Shown here: positions 1-6,651 of the stretch, in pieces | Position numbering within the stretch: position 1 is the stretch's first letter | Layout of the letters: every line of letters starts with the position of its first letter | Source: CAYJXJ01 sp964374095 | GTDB taxonomy: Bacteria; Elusimicrobiota; Elusimicrobia; UBA1565; UBA9628 | DNA: 11,101 nucleotides | Reading direction: 5' to 3' | Assembly: GCA_964374095.1 (NCBI GenBank) | Contig: CAYJXJ010000157.1 | Coordinates: 1 to 11,101 of the forward strand | Position numbers and translations under genes: made by a program | The notes under the pieces: generated by a model | Seen by the model: only the letters and a program-made list of their open reading frames with translations | Told to the model about the DNA's origin: nothing | Database searches by the model: none

Positions 1-2
1 AA

Positions 3-128
3 TGCTCGGTCAAGACCATCAAGAACCACTTGAACGCCATCTTCCAGAAGCTCGGGGTCTCCAACCGCACCGAGGCCGTGGTCAAGGGCATCGAGATGGG
101 CCTGATTTCTCCGGAAGAACAGCCCTGA
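3..128 (+). CDS. LuxR/NarL-type transcriptional regulator, C-terminal fragment
   Basis: Only the last 41 codons are inside the window; the gene starts upstream. The fragment matches the second half of a LuxR-type helix-turn-helix. It has the recognition helix (SVKTIKNHLNAIFQKL), followed by the usual GVSNRTEAV turn and a closing helix ending in GLI before a short tail and TGA. In this family the four-helix domain binds promoter DNA, usually at the C-terminus of a NarL/FixJ response regulator or a ligand-sensing regulator. The N-terminal receiver or sensor domain cannot be seen, so the input signal is unknown. The stop lies 28 bp before the next start, so it may be co-transcribed with the DUF2332 gene. 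The HTH assignment is firm; the subfamily is not. Confidence 0.85.
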   Translation, partial: CSVKTIKNHLNAIFQKLGVSNRTEAVVKGIEMGLISPEEQP

Positions 129-156
129 GCCGGGAGGAACCGCTCTCCTACCCCTG

Positions 157-1230
157 ATGCCGTCTCCCGCGGGCCTGCTCACGAAGGAAACCTTCCTCGC
201 GCAGATCGAGCACGGCATCCCGGCGTGCCCGCCCGTGACCGCGGCCATGCTCTCGCACCTGTCCGCGGAGCTCAAGAAGGGCGACCCGCCCTGGTGGCTC
301 AAGACCCGCAAGGCCTGGGAGAAGCGGCCCTTCGTGGCCTGGAACGAGGCGTGGACCCTCTTCATGACCGCCGTCCACTACGAGGTCTTAAGCCGCGCGG
401 ATCACCCGCTGGTGCCGTACTTTCCCTCCTGCGGCGGGACCGGCGAGGCCGATCCTTCGGGCGCCTTCGCGAAATTCCTGGCTTCGGCCCCCGACGCCTT
501 CTATGAGAACCTGCGGACTCGGGAGCGGCGGGTCTACGTCCCCCTCCGGTCCCTGTTCTGGCTGGGGCCCGCCGCGATGTACTTCCACCGGCGCAAGCTG
601 TCCTATTACCTCGTCGAGCTCAACGCCGGAGGGGGGCTCAACCTGGCCGCCGACCATCTCGTCGCCCCGCAGGGGTTCGACGCGACCTTCATCGCGGCGC
701 GCATCGGCTTGGACCCGCGGCCGCTCCAACTCGACGACATGACGGACCGGCGCTGGATGACGGCCGCGATCTTCCCCGAGAACTTGCCGGCGATCGGGGT
801 TCTCGACAAGGCCATCGACGCCGTGGGCGCGGCCTGCCGGGAGGACGCCACCTTCATCCAGCTCGCTCCCTGCCCCGTGGACAAGGCCGCCCGCTTCATC
901 GCCAAGAGCATCCCCCACGACGACGCCGGAGTCGGTCTGCTGATCTACAACATGGGCGTCACCGCGCGGATGGCCGACGCGGACTATGCGGCCTTCAGCC
1001 AAGGCATCGCCGAAGCCTTGGCTCCGTGGGGCGACCGCGGCCTCTGGGTCGAGGTCGAGCACGTCCGCGGGGAGCTCTATTCCTTCACCTACCAGCTGCT
1101 CCTCCAGCGGCTCGTCGACGGGGCGCTGCGCCAGACGGTCATGGCGAGCGTGGACTTGGAGGCCGGCCGGGTCACCGAGAACCCCCGGGCTCCGGAGTTC
1201 CTCGCCTTCACCCCCAAGCCCAAGAAGTAA
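157..1230 (+). CDS. DUF2332 domain-containing protein
   Basis: This 357-residue soluble protein has no signal peptide or membrane helix. It resembles the DUF2332 family, whose role is unknown and whose core recalls a Rossmann/methyltransferase-like fold. Family-like landmarks are the YFPSCGG stretch near residue 90, LVELNAGGGLNL at about 152-163 (equivalent to the family's LElGaSAGLNL glycine loop), and the PLQLDDMTDRRWMTAAIFPEN segment around 189-209, which matches the family's P-D-[W]-WP-[DE] region. Length and order of landmarks suit a full-length member. The ATG at 157 is the first in-frame one; a GGGAGGA purine run at 132-138 is rather far upstream (about 18 nt), so the start is only moderately sure. 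It follows the regulator fragment closely. Nothing ties it functionally to the membrane genes downstream. The name rests on remembered family pattern, not a search. Confidence 0.72.
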   Translation: MPSPAGLLTKETFLAQIEHGIPACPPVTAAMLSHLSAELKKGDPPWWLKTRKAWEKRPFVAWNEAWTLFMTAVHYEVLSRADHPLVPYFPSCGGTGEADPSGAFAKFLASAPDAFYENLRTRERRVYVPLRSLFWLGPAAMYFHRRKLSYYLVELNAGGGLNLAADHLVAPQGFDATFIAARIGLDPRPLQLDDMTDRRWMTAAIFPENLPAIGVLDKAIDAVGAACREDATFIQLAPCPVDKAARFIAKSIPHDDAGVGLLIYNMGVTARMADADYAAFSQGIAEALAPWGDRGLWVEVEHVRGELYSFTYQLLLQRLVDGALRQTVMASVDLEAGRVTENPRAPEFLAFTPKPKK

Positions 1231-1260
1231 CCAATTTTTTAATCATTTATTAATAGTTTG
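1231..1260 (+). promoter_or_regulatory. AT-rich island in front of the Tad-like gene block
   Basis: About 25 of these 30 bases are A or T, in striking contrast with the GC-rich surroundings. It fills the gap between the DUF2332 stop and the hairpin before the TadG-like gene. That is the place for the promoter of the 1299-4809 block, but I could not fit a good -35/-10 pair with 16-18 nt spacing, so no boxes are called. The T-run at 1235-1240 has no GC hairpin in front of it, so it is not a standard intrinsic terminator for the upstream gene. Confidence 0.35.
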
Positions 1261-1262
1261 GC

Positions 1263-1298
1263 CTTGATTTCCCCCCTTCGGGGGGTTACGCTATCAAG
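1263..1298 (+). promoter_or_regulatory. Two-tier hairpin abutting the start codon of the TadG-like gene
   Basis: An inner stem of five C (1272-1276) pairs with five G (1281-1285) around a TTCG tetraloop with a C-G closing pair, a very stable loop type. An outer stem, CTTGAT (1263-1268) with ATCAAG (1293-1298), ends exactly one base before the ATG at 1299. No T-tract follows, so it is not a canonical terminator. The run of G in the inner stem is the only Shine-Dalgarno-like stretch near this ATG, so the structure could limit ribosome access. Pairing is seen in the sequence; the regulatory role is inferred. Confidence 0.4.
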
Positions 1299-2504
1299 AT
1301 GCGCCGGGCCTGCGCCGGGAGGCGGGGGCAGTTCGTCCTGCCCGCGATCTTCATTTTTCCGTCCTTCTTTCTTTTCGTATTCCTCATTTACGACACGGCC
1401 AAACTCTCCCGCGAGAAGATCCGCCACCAGTTCGCCGTGGACGCCGCGACCTTCGTCGAGGCGACCAACTATTCGGACTTTCTGAACCGCTCCGCCTACG
1501 TCAACGGCGCCTTCCCGATGCGCATATTCGCCGAGGGCTTCGGGGACATCGAGATCCTCGGCGACGAGAAGCGCACCTGCCCCGGAAAAGGCCAAAAGTG
1601 CGTCCGCTACATCGGCGAGATCCTCTACAAGAACGGGGTCTTCCCCTACGGCAACGCCTCCTATCCGGAGGGCCCCGGCAGCAAGCCCCCGACGCCGCTG
1701 CCTCCCATGGATAACGAGGCGCGCTGGATGCTCAAATTCGGCGGACCGAAAGGCAGCGCCAAGAACGAGGAAAATCCCAACATGGCCGGCGCCGAGGACA
1801 CCGGGGGCCCCAACACCGGCTACAGCCAGCCGGTGTTTTGGATCATCGACCAGGACGACGTGCATGACTGGTGGATCAACTGGGAGGACGCCAACCAGAT
1901 CTACACCATGTACGTGCAGATTTGGCAGCTCCTGGGCTCGGTCGAGGAGGCCCAGTATTCCGTGCTCGAGCGCCTCGTCAAGCAGCACAACTTCTACAAG
2001 AAGGCGTACTGGCTCAACACCGGCGAGCCGGGCTCGACCGACGACTCGATCATCGGGGCGCAGAACTTCCAGGCGTCGGCGTCGGGTTTTCTCTGGCCCA
2101 ACGGCATCAAGTTCTTCTGCCACCAGCGGGTCTCCTTTTTCGGAAACAAGCCCACGGGCGAGCTGATCCCGCCCTGGCGGGAATGGGCTCCCGATAAGCC
2201 CATCGAGGTCCCCTTCCTGGACAAATGCGACGGGGGCCCGGGGCTTTTCCAGATGGCCTGGGCCAAGCCTTCCGAGCTCGACAAGCTCCGCAAGCCCCTC
2301 CTGCATCCCAAATGGGCGGGCTATCCCGTCTCGCAGCCGTGGACGGCGCCGAGCAACTATTTCGGCTACGACTTCAACAAGGAGGCGCAACAGTTGGGCT
2401 TTTCGCGGCCGCGCGTGCACGCGACCGTCTCCATCGGCGAGGGTTCCCAGGCCTCGGTCTGGCCCAACCCGACCCCCAAGTTCCAGGTGAGGTTGTATCC
2501 GTGA
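1299..2504 (+). CDS. TadG-like pilus-assembly/pseudopilin-type membrane protein
   Basis: The protein has 401 residues. The N-terminus is a basic head (RRACAGRRGQ), then one hydrophobic segment at about residues 11-31, then D-x-A-K-L-S-R-E-K with an alternating charged/amphipathic helix and QFAVDAATFVEATNY. That is the layout of the TadE/TadG N-terminal domain (GQ, hydrophobic helix, D near its end, DAA motif). The rest (about 55-401) is a polar, aromatic-rich, presumably periplasmic region with a few cysteines (KRTCPGKGQKC around 90-100) and no VWA metal site that I can see, unlike some TadG proteins. Family members sit in the inner membrane and help build or anchor Flp-type pili. The Glu at +5 after the GQ site, typical of cleaved pseudopilins, is absent here. 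It overlaps the next gene by 4 bp (GTGA), implying translational coupling. Family call is good; exact role is unknown. Confidence 0.65.
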   Translation: MRRACAGRRGQFVLPAIFIFPSFFLFVFLIYDTAKLSREKIRHQFAVDAATFVEATNYSDFLNRSAYVNGAFPMRIFAEGFGDIEILGDEKRTCPGKGQKCVRYIGEILYKNGVFPYGNASYPEGPGSKPPTPLPPMDNEARWMLKFGGPKGSAKNEENPNMAGAEDTGGPNTGYSQPVFWIIDQDDVHDWWINWEDANQIYTMYVQIWQLLGSVEEAQYSVLERLVKQHNFYKKAYWLNTGEPGSTDDSIIGAQNFQASASGFLWPNGIKFFCHQRVSFFGNKPTGELIPPWREWAPDKPIEVPFLDKCDGGPGLFQMAWAKPSELDKLRKPLLHPKWAGYPVSQPWTAPSNYFGYDFNKEAQQLGFSRPRVHATVSIGEGSQASVWPNPTPKFQVRLYP

Positions 2505-2974
2505 GACTTTTCCGGCGGGGCAAAAAGGGCCAAGCGATGACGGAGACGGTTTTGCTCCTGCCCATGTTCGTCTTTTTCCTTTGGGCTTTTGGTAAGATAT
2601 TCGCCACCCTCATCCTGGTCCAAAAGATGGAAATCGCTTCTTATTACGCGGCGCGGCGCTGGCAGCTCGAATCCCATCGCAACTACGCCTACATCGGGCA
2701 CGACGAGGGGGTCTTGAGCTCCGACATCGTCAAGAAGGTGAGCGAGTATCTGGGCTACGGCACGCCCATCGGCAAGTTCCTCGACCTCGACGGCGCCGGG
2801 CCGGAGCTCAAGATCGAGCGGACCCAGGTCTGGCAGGTGGTCTATATGCGGGTGCGCACCAAGCCGGTGGCGGTGGCGTGGATGTACAAGTCCAAGGGCT
2901 ACGATTTCGAGGTCACCAAGTACGTCCCCAACCGGGACCGTCCGATCGCCTTCGAACTTCCGGGCATGAACTAA
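2501..2974 (+). CDS. TadE-like pseudopilin
   Basis: This is a 157-residue protein. I start it at the GTG at 2501, which overlaps the upstream TGA, because an AGGTGAGG ribosome site at 2485-2492 lies 8 nt before it and the product then begins with the expected short basic head (RLFRRGKKG). The sequence GQAMTET at 10-16 is the hallmark of TadE: cleavage after Gly10 would leave Glu15 at position +5, as in type IV prepilins, followed by a hydrophobic helix at about 16-40 with the usual LP. The remaining ~115 residues are a small polar domain ending in PGMN. In Tad systems TadE is processed by a prepilin peptidase and acts with TadF/TadG in pilus assembly at the inner membrane. No peptidase gene is in the window. 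An ATG at 2537 is a weaker alternative start. Confidence 0.72.
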   Translation: MRLFRRGKKGQAMTETVLLLPMFVFFLWAFGKIFATLILVQKMEIASYYAARRWQLESHRNYAYIGHDEGVLSSDIVKKVSEYLGYGTPIGKFLDLDGAGPELKIERTQVWQVVYMRVRTKPVAVAWMYKSKGYDFEVTKYVPNRDRPIAFELPGMN

Positions 2975-2980
2975 GCCCCC

Positions 2981-3043
2981 ATGGGAACGAATCAGGACCA
3001 ACGGCTGTCCAATCCTGCGGCGCCCGTCACGAAGGGCATATGA
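2981..3043 (+). CDS. Possible 20-codon upstream ORF coupled to the FtsH-like gene
   Basis: An ATG at 2981 opens a frame of 20 codons whose TGA at 3041-3043 overlaps the ATG at 3040 of the FtsH-like gene (ATGA). Such overlaps usually mean translational coupling, so it could act as a leader peptide. Against this, no clear ribosome site precedes it (CTAAGCCCCC) and the peptide is polar with no recognisable motif. It may be a chance frame in the 65-bp gap. Confidence 0.2.
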   Translation: MGTNQDQRLSNPAAPVTKGI

Positions 3044-4809
3044 ACTGGGCTAAATTCCGTCTTTTCATGGAGCGCCACTGGCTGTGGGTGGCCGTCGCCG
3101 CGCTGATCACGGTGTCGGTCATCATCCCGGTCTGGTACATGTCGACGATGGAGGAATCCGTCCGCCGCTACATCATCGGCATCAACGTGGCCTCCATGCC
3201 CTGGGGCATACTGCAGACCTTGGTTTTCGTGGGATTCCTGTATCTCCTTCAGTACGGGGGAGGTTTCGCGCGCTTCAAGAAATCCAACATCGAGGCGAGT
3301 TCGATCAAGGTGTATTTCAGCGACGTCATCGGCTTGATGGAGGCCAAGCGCGAGGCCATCGAGATGGTGCAGCTGATCAAGGACCGGGCCATCTTGCAGA
3401 GGGTGGGGGGCAAGATCCTGCACGGCATGCTCATGATCGGGCCCCCGGGGTGCGGCAAGACCATGCTCGCCAAGGCCGTCGCCACCGAGGCGGGGGTGGC
3501 CTTCCTCTCCACGTCCGGCTCGGAATTCGTCGAAATCTTCGTCGGGGTCGGCGCCGCAAGGGTGCGCAAGCTCTTCAAGCAGGCCCGGCAATACAGCCGG
3601 GCCTATGGGGCCTGCATCATCTTCATCGATGAGCTGGAGGTGGTGGGCAAGTCCCGCGTCTTCATGGACGCCTTCGGCGGCTCCTCCGAGTCCAACAGCA
3701 CCTTGAACCAGCTCCTCGTGGAAATGGACGGCCTCAACGGCGAGGACACCAATATCGTGGTGATCGGGGCCATGAACGCCCCCGAAGACGTCCTCGATCC
3801 CGCCCTCATCCGCCCGGGGCGCTTCGACCGCACCATCACCATCGGCCGGCCCAACTTGGAGGAGCGCCGGCAGATCTTCGAGTACTACGCCAAGAACGTC
3901 AAAATCGCGCCCGAAGTCGACTTCGGCAGGCTGGCGCGCAAGGCCGTGTACAAGAGCCCCGCGGAGATCGAGAACATCCTGAAGGAGGCCGCCCTGGTGG
4001 CGGTGCGCAACGGCCGCGAGGTCATCACCTACAAGGACGTCTCGGCCGCCATTGAGCGCATCGAGTTGGGAGTCGCGCACCGCCTCAACATGACTCCCCG
4101 CGAGCGCGAGATGACGGCCTATCACGAGGCCGGGCATCTGCTCATCGTCTATCTCACCCATCCCACCAACGACGTGTTCAAGGCCTCCATCATCGAGCGC
4201 GGGGGGGTGCTCGGCGTCGTGCACTCCATCCCCAAAGAGGAGCTGCACAGCTCGGACGTGGACACCTTGAAGGCGCACATCCGGGTCTCCTTGGCCGGCT
4301 ACGTGGCCGAGAAGATCAAGTACGGGGTCAGCACCACCGGGGTGTCGGCGGATTTCCGGCACGCCATGGCCATCGCCCACGACATGGTCTGGAGCCTGGG
4401 CATGGGCGACGAGGGTTTCGTCGGGGACTTCAACCAGATTCCGGCCGGGGGCCGTTATGACCCCGGCCAGCTCTCCGAGGCCATCAAGGAGCGCCTGAAT
4501 CTCCAGACCCAGCGCATACTCCACGAGTGCGTCAAGGAGGTCGAGAAGGTGCTCAAGGCCGAGGAGCACATCTTGGATCGCTTCGCGCGCGAGCTGTTGA
4601 AGCGGGAGGAACTGGATTACGACGAAATCCTCGAGATTTTTGAAGGCTACGGCAAGCCTCCGAGGCCGGCCGTCGTCTCCCTGCTTCTCCCCGAAGCGGC
4701 GCGGCCCTCCGAGCCGGCCCCGCCCCCGGCTCCGGTCGTGGAGGTGGCGCCTCAGCCCGGCCCCTTGCCCGCCCCGGCCCCCGCCAAAGCGCCGGACCAG
4801 CGCGCCTAA
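3040..4809 (+). CDS. FtsH-type AAA+ membrane zinc metalloprotease, divergent
   Basis: This 589-residue ATP-dependent protease is anchored in the inner membrane and would unfold and degrade membrane or cytosolic substrates as a hexamer. Order: helix 1 (about 14-33), a loop of only about 22 residues, helix 2 (about 56-72), AAA+ domain with Walker A GPPGCGKT (134-141), pore loop with FVEIFVGVGAARVRKLF, Walker B IIFIDE (193-198) and second region of homology RPGRFDR (258-264). The M41 domain has HEAGH (362-366) and the third zinc ligand candidate Asp438 (in SADFRHAMAIA), so it looks catalytically intact. Ordinary FtsH has a periplasmic domain of about 70-75 residues between the helices; it is nearly gone here. 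The tail from about 540 is Pro/Ala-rich. The ATG at 3040 has GAAGGG just upstream and starts directly before helix 1. Its place right after TadG/TadE-like genes suggests a dedicated paralog rather than the housekeeping FtsH, so I give no symbol. Confidence 0.9.
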   Translation: MNWAKFRLFMERHWLWVAVAALITVSVIIPVWYMSTMEESVRRYIIGINVASMPWGILQTLVFVGFLYLLQYGGGFARFKKSNIEASSIKVYFSDVIGLMEAKREAIEMVQLIKDRAILQRVGGKILHGMLMIGPPGCGKTMLAKAVATEAGVAFLSTSGSEFVEIFVGVGAARVRKLFKQARQYSRAYGACIIFIDELEVVGKSRVFMDAFGGSSESNSTLNQLLVEMDGLNGEDTNIVVIGAMNAPEDVLDPALIRPGRFDRTITIGRPNLEERRQIFEYYAKNVKIAPEVDFGRLARKAVYKSPAEIENILKEAALVAVRNGREVITYKDVSAAIERIELGVAHRLNMTPREREMTAYHEAGHLLIVYLTHPTNDVFKASIIERGGVLGVVHSIPKEELHSSDVDTLKAHIRVSLAGYVAEKIKYGVSTTGVSADFRHAMAIAHDMVWSLGMGDEGFVGDFNQIPAGGRYDPGQLSEAIKERLNLQTQRILHECVKEVEKVLKAEEHILDRFARELLKREELDYDEILEIFEGYGKPPRPAVVSLLLPEAARPSEPAPPPAPVVEVAPQPGPLPAPAPAKAPDQRA

Positions 4810-4832
4810 GCGGCTTCTCCCGCGGCAGGCAG

Positions 4833-4847
4833 GGCCGGTAGCCGGCC
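4833..4847 (+). repeat. GC-rich inverted repeat after the FtsH-like gene
   Basis: GGCCGG (4833-4838) and CCGGCC (4842-4847) form a six-pair stem with a TAG loop, 23 bp after the FtsH-like stop. No T-run follows, so it is not a canonical intrinsic terminator, and GC-rich DNA makes such repeats often. The 90-bp gap (4810-4899) also contains an AT-rich patch at 4876-4893 (AATTAATATTGTAAAAT) just before the next remnant gene. It could once have been that gene's -10 region, but I find no matching -35. Confidence 0.3.
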
Positions 4848-4899
4848 GGCCTGTAATTACCGGCGCCGATTCGGCCAATTAATATTGTAAAATGGCGAT

Positions 4900-5528
4900 A
4901 TGTATGCCAGATTGGTCGATCCGCCCGCCCGGAGCAGCTTCTTTCTTTTCGGACCCCGGGGCACCGGAAAGTCGAGTTGGGTACGAGCGCGGTACCCGGC
5001 CGCGACCTACCTCGATCTTCTCGACGGCGAGATCTTCACCGACCTCCTTGCCTCGCCCGCGAGGGTGCGCCGCCATTTCACCGGCGCCGCCTGATCTCCC
5101 ATCCCAAGTTCTATTTCTTCGACGCCGGGGTGTACCGGACGCTCCGGCCGCGGGGTCCGCTGGACGCCGCCACCGAACTCGACGGCGCGGCTCTGGAAAC
5201 CCTGGTGTTGCAGGAACTGCGCGCCCTCAATGCCTACCTGGACCTCGACTATTCCCTGCATTTCTGGAGGACGGCGGACCACCGCGAGGTGGACTTCGTC
5301 CTATATGGCAGGCGCGGCATCAAGGCGATCGAGGTCACGAGTTCCGACCGCTTCGCCTCCCGCGACCTCAGAGGTCTGGAGGCCTTTCTCGGCGACTACC
5401 CCATGGCGGATGCCTATTATCTCTACGCCGGGGACCGGCCCCTGCGGGAGGGGAGGATCCACGTCCTACCCCTAGCGGCCTTCTTCGCATCCGCCTCCGA
5501 GATACTGGGTAAAAGTTCGGTAATATAA
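4900..5528 (+). pseudogene. AAA_14/DUF4143-family ATPase, internally deleted and frameshifted
   Basis: Two pieces of one protein family lie in different frames. Piece one (4900-5094, 64 residues) has the N-terminal start LVDPPARSSFFLF, Walker A GPRGTGKS (18-25) and YLDLLDGEIFTDLLASPARVR, then runs into a TGA. Piece two (frame open from about 5091 to 5528) resumes at LISHPKFYFFDAGVYRTL and continues through EVDFVLYGRRGIKAIEVTSSD, a PD-(D/E)xK-like C-terminal segment usual in DUF4143 proteins. Intact members have about 370-400 residues; Walker B, sensor and the DUF4143 N-terminal part, about 200 codons, are missing. The join falls within about 5065-5095, so a single deletion probably caused both the loss and the frameshift. 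These ATPases are common, mobile, poorly understood accessory genes. The remnant separates the FtsH-like gene from the paralog array and is unlikely to be functional. Confidence 0.8.
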
Positions 5529-5538
5529 CGCCTTTGCC

Positions 5539-5567
5539 TTGACAAAACCAGGGCCGGGGGCTAAACT
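5539..5567 (+). promoter_or_regulatory. Consensus-like sigma-70 promoter for the paralog array
   Basis: A perfect -35 box TTGACA (5539-5544) is followed after exactly 17 nt by TAAACT (5562-5567), which matches the -10 consensus TATAAT at four of six positions including the invariant first T, second A and last T. Transcription would begin around 5573-5575, only about 4-6 nt before the ATG at 5579. The message would therefore be leaderless or nearly so. It is the clearest promoter in the window and stands in the 50-bp gap after the ATPase remnant, where an operon start is expected. Confidence 0.65.
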
Positions 5568-5578
5568 GAAGTGGCACT

Positions 5579-6625
5579 ATGGCTGTGGTCAATATTCGTC
5601 GGGACAACGACCCTTTCAAGAAATACTGGTGGGTAATACTCGCCGGTTTCGGGGTCATGGCCCTGTGGGTGTGCTTCCCCGCGGGCGGCGGCACGGGCTC
5701 GGGGTCCGTGGCTCGGGGCGGGGGCTTGAAGCCCTCGGAGCAGGGCCTGCAAAGCCTTGACTCCCGCGAGAACGCCGCGGGGGCCCCCGGCTCGGTCGTC
5801 GACCTTTCGATGGAGGGGGCCGGCGGGTCCCGGAAGAAGCAGGCCGACGGCGATATGGCGTCTTCTCTCTACCAGGCTCCCGGCGCCGCTCCCGGAGCGC
5901 CCATCGAACCGCAGGCCTTGACCGCGGCCTCCGTGTCCAACCTCGCCGCGGCGCTCAAGAAGGCCTCCAAGAGCGACCCCTCGGGCTGGGGCGGGGCCAA
6001 GGCGCAGCGCGGCTTTACCGCGCCGAAGGCGAATTTTGGCGGGCTTTCCGGGTTCGGCTCGGGAAGCGGAGGCACCGGCGCCGCCGCGGGCGCAAGCGCC
6101 TTCAACACCCAGAACGCGAAGGTGGGCTTCGACTCGACGCGGGGCCTCTCGGGAGACGGCTCCGGCGCCGCGGACGGGAATGTCAAGCGCCACATGCGCG
6201 CGGTGACCGCGGCGGCGCGCGCCTCCTTCAACGCCGCGGGCGCGGGCTCGGGCGACGCCATGCGCGGGGGGGCGGGAACCTCTTTCGACGGCAGCGGCGC
6301 GGGCGCCGCCATCGCGGGCAAGAGCGGCAGCCATAGCGCGGTGTACGGCCGCATGGACGACACCATGGCCCCCGCCAACCTCAAGGGCGGCCCGCCCGAT
6401 GCCAAGGACAAGAAGAAGGATCCCATGGACAAGCTCGCTCAGGCCATCGAGGACATGAACGACAAGGGCGAGGAGAAGAAGACCGATCCCGCGGAAGCCA
6501 TGACGCAGCGCATCCAAGAGATGATCATCATGGCCGTGGTCGGCGGGGTGGTCAACGGCGTGGTGGGCGGCATGATGAAGGCGCTTTTGCCGGAAGGATG
6601 GACCGATTCCGCCACTAAGAAGTGA
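5579..6625 (+). CDS. Unrecognised Gly/Ala-rich membrane protein, array member 1
   Basis: I do not recognise this 348-residue protein. It has a short head with basic residues, one transmembrane helix at about 16-33 (YWWVILAGFGVMALWVCF), then about 250 residues rich in Gly, Ala and Ser with little predicted fold. It contains the NFGG island (152-155) shared with its neighbours and an Arg/Ala stretch VKRHMRAVTAAARASF (around 203-218). A Lys/Asp/Glu-rich helix-forming segment (about 275-310) leads to a hydrophobic Gly-Val-rich stretch at about 315-337 (IIMAVVGGVVNGVVGG) that could be a second membrane helix or membrane-inserting hairpin. Cys32 has no proper lipobox, so a lipoprotein is unlikely. 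It is the shortest and most divergent array member and lacks the four-helix bundle. Start: first ATG after the promoter; no ribosome site would be transcribed. GTG 5585 is an alternative. Confidence 0.8.
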   Translation: MAVVNIRRDNDPFKKYWWVILAGFGVMALWVCFPAGGGTGSGSVARGGGLKPSEQGLQSLDSRENAAGAPGSVVDLSMEGAGGSRKKQADGDMASSLYQAPGAAPGAPIEPQALTAASVSNLAAALKKASKSDPSGWGGAKAQRGFTAPKANFGGLSGFGSGSGGTGAAAGASAFNTQNAKVGFDSTRGLSGDGSGAADGNVKRHMRAVTAAARASFNAAGAGSGDAMRGGAGTSFDGSGAGAAIAGKSGSHSAVYGRMDDTMAPANLKGGPPDAKDKKKDPMDKLAQAIEDMNDKGEEKKTDPAEAMTQRIQEMIIMAVVGGVVNGVVGGMMKALLPEGWTDSATKK

Positions 6626-6641
6626 TGAGCGCGTGATTCGC

Positions 6642-6648
6642 GGAGGAG
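6642..6648 (+). promoter_or_regulatory. Strong ribosome binding site, array member 2
   Basis: GGAGGAG ends 3 nt before the ATG at 6652 (5 nt if the GGAGG core is used). It is the strongest Shine-Dalgarno match in the array and fixes the start of array member 2. It contrasts with the first array gene, which would have none on its transcript. Confidence 0.6.
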
Positions 6649-6651
6649 TTT

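Noticed and set aside
1239..2420. 393-codon minus-strand frame opposite the TadG-like gene
   Set aside because: No domain is recognisable in it, and the overlapping plus frame has a TadG-like N-terminus and a coupled downstream gene.
2225..2500. 92-codon N-terminal extension of the TadE-like protein
   Set aside because: It lies wholly within the TadG-like gene in another frame; GTG 2501 with a good ribosome site gives the expected short basic head.
2878..3039. 54-codon N-terminal extension of the FtsH-like protein
   Set aside because: It overlaps the end of the TadE-like gene, has no hydrophobic or family character, and the ATG at 3040 gives the normal start just before helix 1.
4833..4847. 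Intrinsic terminator after the FtsH-like gene
   Set aside because: The six-pair stem has no T-tract after it; kept only as an inverted repeat.
2992..4878. 628-codon minus-strand frame opposite the FtsH-like gene
   Set aside because: The plus strand carries all catalytic motifs of an AAA+ M41 protease; the minus product is His/Asp/Gly-rich with no recognisable domain.
5579..5680. Lipoprotein signal in array member 1 (Cys32)
   Set aside because: The residues before the cysteine (ALWV) do not form a lipobox; the segment reads as a plain membrane anchor.
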